Shown piece by piece: positions 5,257 through 9,278 of a stretch of DNA of 9,278 bases (the first letter of the stretch is position 1; the number at the start of each line of letters is the position of its first letter). Source of the stretch: an uncultured Ruminococcus sp. (GTDB lineage Bacteria > Bacillota > Clostridia > Oscillospirales > Acutalibacteraceae). Below the pieces are notes generated by a model that saw nothing but the letters and a program-made list of their open reading frames with translations, had not been told where the DNA came from and searched no databases. Position numbers and translations under genes: made by a program. The stretch is taken from NCBI GenBank assembly GCA_902767175.1, contig CACXGH010000187.1:1-9278 (forward strand), in the 5' to 3' direction.

Positions 5257-7548
5257 CTATGTAATTGATAATGTGTAATATAGTGGCACACCGGATGCCA
5301 ACTGACTATAATTTATATCATCACAATATGCCCTAATATAGTATTGATTTCCTCCGCTGAGAGAGTAATAAAAATCCATACTAATTGCATCGGATTCCGA
5401 AACGATCAAAGTACCGGATTTATTACGTATTTCCACTGTAAGCTCATAATCAGGATCTGCATCAGGGTCAAATGTTGCTCTAATCCTATACTGCTTAGAA
5501 GTGGTATTTGTCAGATAAAATGTGTCATAATCATTATCGTATTCTAAGTGTGAAGCAACATTTATAGTACCACTGTATGTACTTGCCGTCTCAAGATAAT
5601 CACCTCTATCGATCACCTCAAAGGAATTGTATGAATTGTACGGAAGAACAGCATGCCTTTTTGTAATAAGTAAAAATTTCAAAGGACCGTTAGTTACAGC
5701 TCCTCTTTTCGCAAGACCTTTAAAGTTTTCGTTTGTCAGAATAAAACCCAGCAAATGATTATCATCGGTTAATGAAAGATTGCTTACATTTGACAGACCA
5801 CTTTTATGTGACCATGTTCCATCGGTGTTTTGCATATAAAAATGGAATCCATAATCATTACCATCTTTTCCCGTTGCCAATGCTATCAATCGTGAGCCTG
5901 AGCCATACTGCGGAACGGTGTCAGAATTATTTACCGTAGTAGTAATATCCTCAACCGAATAATCGTAGTATGTAGCATCAGCGATTGCATCTGCATCATC
6001 AGAAAGATAAGAAACCATTAATTCTGCATACTGAGAAACCGTAAGACCAGATGAGTGGAAAACAAAATTTGGCTGTGTAAAATAACCCGGTAGAAATTCA
6101 TGCTCATTTGTAACACCATGATTTAAAAGCAAGCCAAACGCATACCCATAGCAGTTAGTACGATACCGATACAAGTCTGTTGATTGACCACCAAACGAAA
6201 CCTGTACTGATGTATTATATTTCACCGGATCATATTTCGTATAAAACAAATTAGAAGTTATATCATATGTAAATTTGATAGTAAGACTCGGACTTTGTTC
6301 AGTTCCCGCGTTATAAGATACAAATTTTTTGTAATAGTCCGTTGTGCTTGCCTCTACGGTATCGGTTGCCTTGAGTGTCAACCCTCTATATGGTCGGAAA
6401 ACATTATATGTTAATGAGCCGGAAGTATTCGGTATATCTTTGGCATCAACCCACCGTTTTACAGCATCTATTACATTGAACTTATATCTGTTACTGTTGG
6501 AAACCGTATTTGAATATGAAATCACTTTTGAGGCAATAGGGCTGTAAGTATTAATTCCCGGTTGAACATTATTCCATGTAACAAAAGACGGCGCCCATGA
6601 GCCAGTGAACATACAGCACTCAACTTCCATTGACGGCTCGTTCTGTTGTGTTGGAGTTGCCTCGCTTAAATATAAATAAGCATTCTGAACATTACTTGAT
6701 GAATAAATTGATGACAAATTTAGATTAGGAAAACTAATAAGTGCTCTCGATTTGCCTTTGGTCGTGCGCTTGCCTACATAAAGATAATTCGCTTCATTAT
6801 CGGTAGAATTATAATTGCTGCAAATTGTAGCATCGTTTATTGCTGAGCCGCCTGATTGTGAATAGTTTACATAAATATACGGATCAATAGTAACAGGATA
6901 AATCGTATCCTCACTGCTCAGATACTCTTCATCGACATGAACGGTCAGCAGGTATTCATCGTTTTCCTTTATAGTCTCATAAGTAATACTGCCGAGAGTG
7001 TTGTTCTTATTGTCAGCCGAGAAAACGAATATGTCCCCTATTTCGGCTGAGATATTGCCCTCACTGTCACGCAGACTATATGAGCCGCTTTCTTCATAAA
7101 GCTCCAGACCGTTTGTATTCAGTATGAAGTCGTATTCGGTCTGTCCGGTATACTGACTTACAACTATGTCCTCCTTGTATCCCGTATAGGTGAGCTGATA
7201 CTCATAAGCGGTGTACTCGTCCGTCTGATAAGATACTTTTCTTAGGTCGTCACACTCTGCATATCCTTCGTTCCCGGTTACGGGCTTCATGCTTATGTTT
7301 ATATTCTCGCATGAAATGCCTATGCCGTCTGAGAGCTTCTGCGGAAAACTTGATATAATGCTGTTGTCGGCTGTCTTGTACCCTCCGTCCTCGGTTTGCT
7401 CAAGCTTTAAGGTTATATCCTTTATGTCTCCGTTTTCGTCATAATACTTTACGGGGTGCTTAAAGACCTTCATCGTGCCTGTGCCGTCCTCATTGTCGAA
7501 AACAAAGGTAAACAGGTTTGTTTCTTTATCATAAGCACGAGACTTCAA
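5257..7548 (-). CDS. DNRLRE-domain secreted protein body, cut from its signal peptide by an in-frame stop
   Basis: This 763-codon frame opens with a TTG codon and has no export signal of its own. The same frame continues upstream, through a TAA at 7564-7566, to a signal peptide at 7722. N-terminal region (about 1-220): beta-rich (TFVFDNEDGTGTMKVFKHPV), as in the conserved front of wall-associated WapA-like proteins. DNRLRE domain (about 236-430): AINDATICSNY, YVGKRTTKGKSRALISF, then WNNVQP and VIDAVKRWV. Region 440-610: NCYGYA with Cys466, YGFHFYMQN with His569 and TWSHKSG with His581, resembling papain-like Cys/His hydrolase signatures; enzymatic function is inference. About 640-763: a beta-sandwich with PPC-like spacing. 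AGAGGAA just before the TTG could allow re-initiation, but the product would then stay in the cytoplasm. More likely this is a recently broken gene or a sequence error. GC is about 44% before position 6900 on this strand and about 34% after it. Confidence 0.75.
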   Translation of the reverse strand: MKSRAYDKETNLFTFVFDNEDGTGTMKVFKHPVKYYDENGDIKDITLKLEQTEDGGYKTADNSIISSFPQKLSDGIGISCENINISMKPVTGNEGYAECDDLRKVSYQTDEYTAYEYQLTYTGYKEDIVVSQYTGQTEYDFILNTNGLELYEESGSYSLRDSEGNISAEIGDIFVFSADNKNNTLGSITYETIKENDEYLLTVHVDEEYLSSEDTIYPVTIDPYIYVNYSQSGGSAINDATICSNYNSTDNEANYLYVGKRTTKGKSRALISFPNLNLSSIYSSSNVQNAYLYLSEATPTQQNEPSMEVECCMFTGSWAPSFVTWNNVQPGINTYSPIASKVISYSNTVSNSNRYKFNVIDAVKRWVDAKDIPNTSGSLTYNVFRPYRGLTLKATDTVEASTTDYYKKFVSYNAGTEQSPSLTIKFTYDITSNLFYTKYDPVKYNTSVQVSFGGQSTDLYRYRTNCYGYAFGLLLNHGVTNEHEFLPGYFTQPNFVFHSSGLTVSQYAELMVSYLSDDADAIADATYYDYSVEDITTTVNNSDTVPQYGSGSRLIALATGKDGNDYGFHFYMQNTDGTWSHKSGLSNVSNLSLTDDNHLLGFILTNENFKGLAKRGAVTNGPLKFLLITKRHAVLPYNSYNSFEVIDRGDYLETASTYSGTINVASHLEYDNDYDTFYLTNTTSKQYRIRATFDPDADPDYELTVEIRNKSGTLIVSESDAISMDFYYSLSGGNQYYIRAYCDDINYSQLASGVPLYYTLSIT

Positions 7549-7563
7549 GCCAAGTTCCTCTGC

Positions 7564-7722
7564 TTATTGTTGAGATATAATATCGGGCAGAATAAATTCT
7601 TCCGGCTCTGTAACTCCTGCATCACCTATAACAGCATAAACGGTTGTTGAAAATGCAGGAACTATAAGCATTGTTGTTACGAGCAATGAAGTTAAACAAC
7701 GGACTTTGGATCTTACAAACAT
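7564..7722 (-). pseudogene. Signal-peptide fragment of the interrupted DNRLRE-domain protein
   Basis: From an ATG at 7720-7722 the minus strand encodes 52 residues and then TAA (complement of 7564-7566). Residues 1-30 are a classic Sec signal peptide: basic MFVRSKVR, a hydrophobic core (LTSLLVTTMLIV), and a likely cleavage after VYA (28-30). The mature part, up to ILPDIISQQ, then stops. Reading on in the same frame gives AEELG and joins the 763-codon body without any shift. The repaired product would be about 821 residues. The codon is most simply a GAA-to-TAA change, because Glu would fit the local sequence QQ-E-AEE. AAGGAG (complement of 7732-7737) lies 9 bases before the ATG, so this is the genuine start of the original gene. 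Confidence 0.85.
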
Positions 7723-7776
7723 ATAATATCACTCCTTTATATTAAATTGTAATTTTTCAATGAACACTTACTTCCC

Positions 7777-7786
7777 GGTAATTACC
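7777..7786. promoter_or_regulatory. Perfect 10-bp palindrome in the 5' leader
   Basis: GGTAATTACC is a perfect palindrome about 30 bases downstream of the expected transcription start of the secreted-protein gene and overlaps the three-codon leader frame. It could be an operator for a dimeric repressor. No second copy was seen in the window, so the call is weak. Confidence 0.25.
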
Positions 7787-7793
7787 TCTCCAT
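7782..7793 (-). other. Possible three-codon leader frame (Met-Glu-Arg-stop)
   Basis: On the minus strand ATG GAG AGG TAA follows a good AGGAGT site (complement of 7801-7806) at 7-base spacing. The same string AGGAGTGATA recurs before the real ATG at 7722. The leader could be a minimal upstream open frame tuning translation, or the remnant of a duplicated ribosome binding site. Confidence 0.35.
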
Positions 7794-7819
7794 TGGTATC
7801 ACTCCTATCTTTATGTTAA

Positions 7820-7848
7820 ATTATAACACTTTTATTTTAACTTGACAA
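7820..7848 (-). promoter_or_regulatory. Promoter of the secreted protein-lipoprotein operon
   Basis: On the minus strand TTGTCA (complement of 7843-7848) is followed after exactly 17 bases by a perfect TATAAT (complement of 7820-7825). Transcription should start near 7812, which leaves a leader of about 90 bases before the ATG at 7722. This good promoter supports that the gene was functional until recently. Confidence 0.8.
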
Positions 7849-7925
7849 TAGTTTTATGTCACATTTTTTATTTTTGTGAGTATTTACATATTGTTTCTTT
7901 GTGAATTGTCTTGCGTGGAGGTTTT

Positions 7926-7965
7926 AAACAAAAATTAAAGGCTGCCACCGTATCAGGTGACAGCC
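7926..7965 (-). terminator. Intrinsic terminator after galE
   Basis: On the minus strand GGCTGTCACC pairs with GGTGGCAGCC (one G-T wobble) around a 6-base loop (7940-7965). A T-rich tail TTTAATTTTTGTTT follows (complement of 7926-7939). It lies about 30 bases after the galE stop and isolates galE from the next unit. Confidence 0.88.
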
Positions 7966-7993
7966 ATACTGCTGAATATATTTTGTCAATAGT

Positions 7994-9004
7994 TTATTTT
8001 ATACCATCGGGATTTTTTGTCTGGAAGTTCCATGTGTCGGCACACATTTTGTCAATGCCGTATTCGGCTTTCCAGCCAAGCTCCTTGTTAGCCTTTGATG
8101 CATCAGCATAGAAAGCGGGAAGGTCGCCTGCACGTCTGCCGCCTATAACATAGTTCAGCTTGTTTCCGCTTGCCTTTTCAAATGCATGAATTATATCAAG
8201 AACACTGTAGCCGACACCGTTGCCGATGTTGTATGCTTCAATGCCTGTTGTTTCAAGTATCTTTGCAACAGCGCAGAGATGAGCCTTTGCAAGGTCGACA
8301 ACATGAATGTAGTCACGAATGCAGGTGCCGTCTTTTGTGTCATAGTCTCCGCCGAAAACGGTGAGCTGAGGAAGCTTGCCGATAGCAACTCTTGCAATGT
8401 AAGGCATAAGATTATTGGGTATCCCGTTGGGATCCTCACCTATAAGTCCGCTCTCATGAGCACCGATAGGATTAAAATAACGGAGAAGCGAAATGCTCCA
8501 CTCGTTGTCTGCCTTATATACATCACCGAGTATCTGCTCAATGAAGTGCTTTGTTCTGCCGTACGGATTGCTGACATCGCCTGTTATCATATCCTCTTTG
8601 TAAGGAATGGGGTTATTGCCGTAAACTGTAGCAGATGAGCTGAATACTATTTTTTTGCAGCCGAACTTTTCCATTACCTCAAAAAGAACAACGCTGCCTG
8701 AGATGTTGTTTTCATAATAGAGCAGGGGAAGTCTTGCGGACTCGCCGACAGCCTTAAGACCCGCAAAATGGATAACGGCGTCTACTTTGTTTTCGCCGAA
8801 GATCTTTTCAAGTCCCTCTCTGTCACGGATATCACATTCGTATTTTTTAAGGGTCTTTCCGGTGATTGTTTCTACCCTGTCAAGAACGGCAGGAACGCTG
8901 TTGTAATAGTTATCGACACAAATAACATCATAGCCTGAATTAAGAAGCTCTACACAAGTATGGCTGCCGATATAGCCGGCACCGCCCGTTACAAGAATGG
9001 TCAT
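7994..9004 (-). CDS. galE: UDP-glucose 4-epimerase
   Basis: This cytoplasmic NAD-dependent enzyme interconverts UDP-galactose and UDP-glucose in the Leloir pathway and supplies UDP-galactose for surface glycans. It has 336 residues, close to the usual 338. The N-terminal Rossmann motif GGAGYIG (7-13) binds NAD. DNYYNS (31-36) matches the family's typical DNLxNS. SSSATVYG (122-129) carries the catalytic Ser region, and YGRTK (148-152) gives Tyr148 and Lys152, the SDR catalytic pair. RYFNPIGAHESGLIGEDP (175-192) and GTCIRDYIHVVDLA (226-239) are strong GalE signatures. The start is supported by AAAGGAG (ending 8 bases before the ATG) and a consensus promoter. No other Leloir gene (galK, galT) is adjacent, and it appears to be transcribed alone. 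It lies in the same window as the GH13 enzyme but not in its operon. Confidence 0.97.
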   Translation of the reverse strand: MTILVTGGAGYIGSHTCVELLNSGYDVICVDNYYNSVPAVLDRVETITGKTLKKYECDIRDREGLEKIFGENKVDAVIHFAGLKAVGESARLPLLYYENNISGSVVLFEVMEKFGCKKIVFSSSATVYGNNPIPYKEDMITGDVSNPYGRTKHFIEQILGDVYKADNEWSISLLRYFNPIGAHESGLIGEDPNGIPNNLMPYIARVAIGKLPQLTVFGGDYDTKDGTCIRDYIHVVDLAKAHLCAVAKILETTGIEAYNIGNGVGYSVLDIIHAFEKASGNKLNYVIGGRRAGDLPAFYADASKANKELGWKAEYGIDKMCADTWNFQTKNPDGIK

Positions 9005-9040
9005 AGTTCTGTCTCCTTTAGTTTTGGATTTGATAAATCA

Positions 9041-9070
9041 ATTATACCCTTTGCACAGCTTCAATGTCAA
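9041..9070 (-). promoter_or_regulatory. Promoter of galE
   Basis: On the minus strand a perfect TTGACA (complement of 9065-9070) is followed after 18 bases by a perfect TATAAT (complement of 9041-9046). The leader to the ATG at 9004 is about 30 bases. No operator repeat is obvious, so galE may be constitutive. Confidence 0.85.
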
Positions 9071-9074
9071 TATT

Positions 9075-9103
9075 TTGTCGGTTTTTTCCCATAATTCTAT
9101 AAT
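9075..9103 (+). promoter_or_regulatory. Possible rightward promoter, divergent from galE
   Basis: On the plus strand TTGTCG (9075-9080) is followed after 17 bases by TATAAT (9098-9103). Its -35 is only 4 bases from the galE -35. A transcript would begin at the hairpin at 9112-9141, and no coding frame with a ribosome binding site follows before the window ends. It may be chance in AT-rich DNA. Confidence 0.25.
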
Positions 9104-9104
9104 A

Positions 9105-9141
9105 TGCAAAAAACGAAAGCTTCATCGGAAAAGCTTTCGTT
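9105..9141 (-). terminator. Intrinsic terminator of a minus-strand gene to the right of the window
   Basis: A perfect 11-bp stem, AACGAAAGCTT (9112-9122) with AAGCTTTCGTT (9131-9141), has an 8-base loop. On the minus strand it is followed by TTTTTTGC, so it terminates transcription coming from the right, just before the galE promoter. The gene it serves is not in the window. Confidence 0.85.
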
Positions 9142-9214
9142 CAAAATCTATCATCACTTATGTTTCGGCTCGGATTGTCAGTAAGCTCAGCAATATAACA
9201 AGCGTCGATGTCCC

Positions 9215-9277
9215 CCGAGTCTCGCCTGCCGGCTCGGTCGGTGCTTCTGCCTTCGGCAGAGGTGTCCACCGGACACC
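9215..9277. repeat. Cluster of GC-rich hairpins at the right edge
   Basis: CCGAG (9215-9219) can pair with CTCGG (9233-9237). TCTGCC (9246-9251) pairs perfectly with GGCAGA (9255-9260) around a 3-base loop. GGTGTCC (9261-9267) pairs perfectly with GGACACC (9271-9277), also around 3 bases. The last two are directly adjacent. No coding frame with a ribosome binding site is seen from 9142 to 9278. The design resembles the left-edge cluster (adjacent short hairpins) but the sequences differ. Confidence 0.5.
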
Positions 9278-9278
9278 C

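Noticed and set aside
7812..7993. Riboswitch or structured leader between galE and the secreted-protein gene
   Set aside because: The structure present is explained by the galE terminator (7926-7965) and by the AT-rich promoter. No known riboswitch core was recognised.
8186..8638. 150-codon plus-strand frame opposite galE
   Set aside because: It is antisense to a complete galE with all motifs. Its Cys-rich composition and lack of a ribosome site mark it as a shadow.
1..9278. Mobile element, CRISPR array, tRNA or rRNA
   Set aside because: No transposase, integrase or phage-like gene, no regularly spaced direct repeats, and no cloverleaf or rRNA-like sequence were recognised on either strand.

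Overview
The window looks like a chromosomal segment of a low-to-moderate GC gut Firmicute, most likely a Clostridia member of the Ruminococcus / Oscillospiraceae type. The reasons are strong AGGAGG-like ribosome binding sites, consensus TTGACA/TATAAT promoters, many intrinsic terminators, a Gram-positive lipoprotein, and a secreted DNRLRE-type protein of a kind common in these bacteria. The genus is an inference from style and was not tested by any search. No rRNA, tRNA, CRISPR array, transposase or phage gene was seen.

Layout, left to right. (1) 1-80: a cluster of short GC-rich hairpins. (2) 104-1768, minus: a cytoplasmic GH13 alpha-amylase-family enzyme with a C-terminal DUF1653 domain, behind its own promoter. 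(3) 1941-2198, minus: a small protein of unknown function with its own promoter and terminator. (4) 2341-4366, plus: aguA and aguB, which turn agmatine into putrescine through N-carbamoylputrescine. They share a promoter and end at a strong terminator at 4376-4421. (5) 4439-7722, minus: a two-gene unit encoding a large secreted protein (DNRLRE domain, putative Cys/His hydrolase-like domain, PPC-like C-terminus) followed 11 bases later by a lipoprotein. (6) 7994-9004, minus: galE, UDP-glucose 4-epimerase, with its own promoter and terminator. (7) 9112-9278: a terminator for a minus-strand gene outside the window, then a second group of GC-rich hairpins.

The housekeeping genes point to starch/maltodextrin use, galactose/UDP-sugar interconversion and polyamine synthesis. 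They read as independent transcription units rather than one pathway.

The most interesting locus is 5257-7722. A clean signal peptide is separated from the rest of a secreted protein by one in-frame TAA at 7564-7566, and the frame is otherwise intact for 763 codons downstream. Base composition drops from about 42-46% GC to about 33-35% GC near position 6900, exactly where the N-terminal export module ends and the DNRLRE/enzyme-like part begins. This suggests a modular secreted protein whose C-terminal part was swapped, and which has recently been interrupted. I see no clear evidence of a wholly new multi-gene system.
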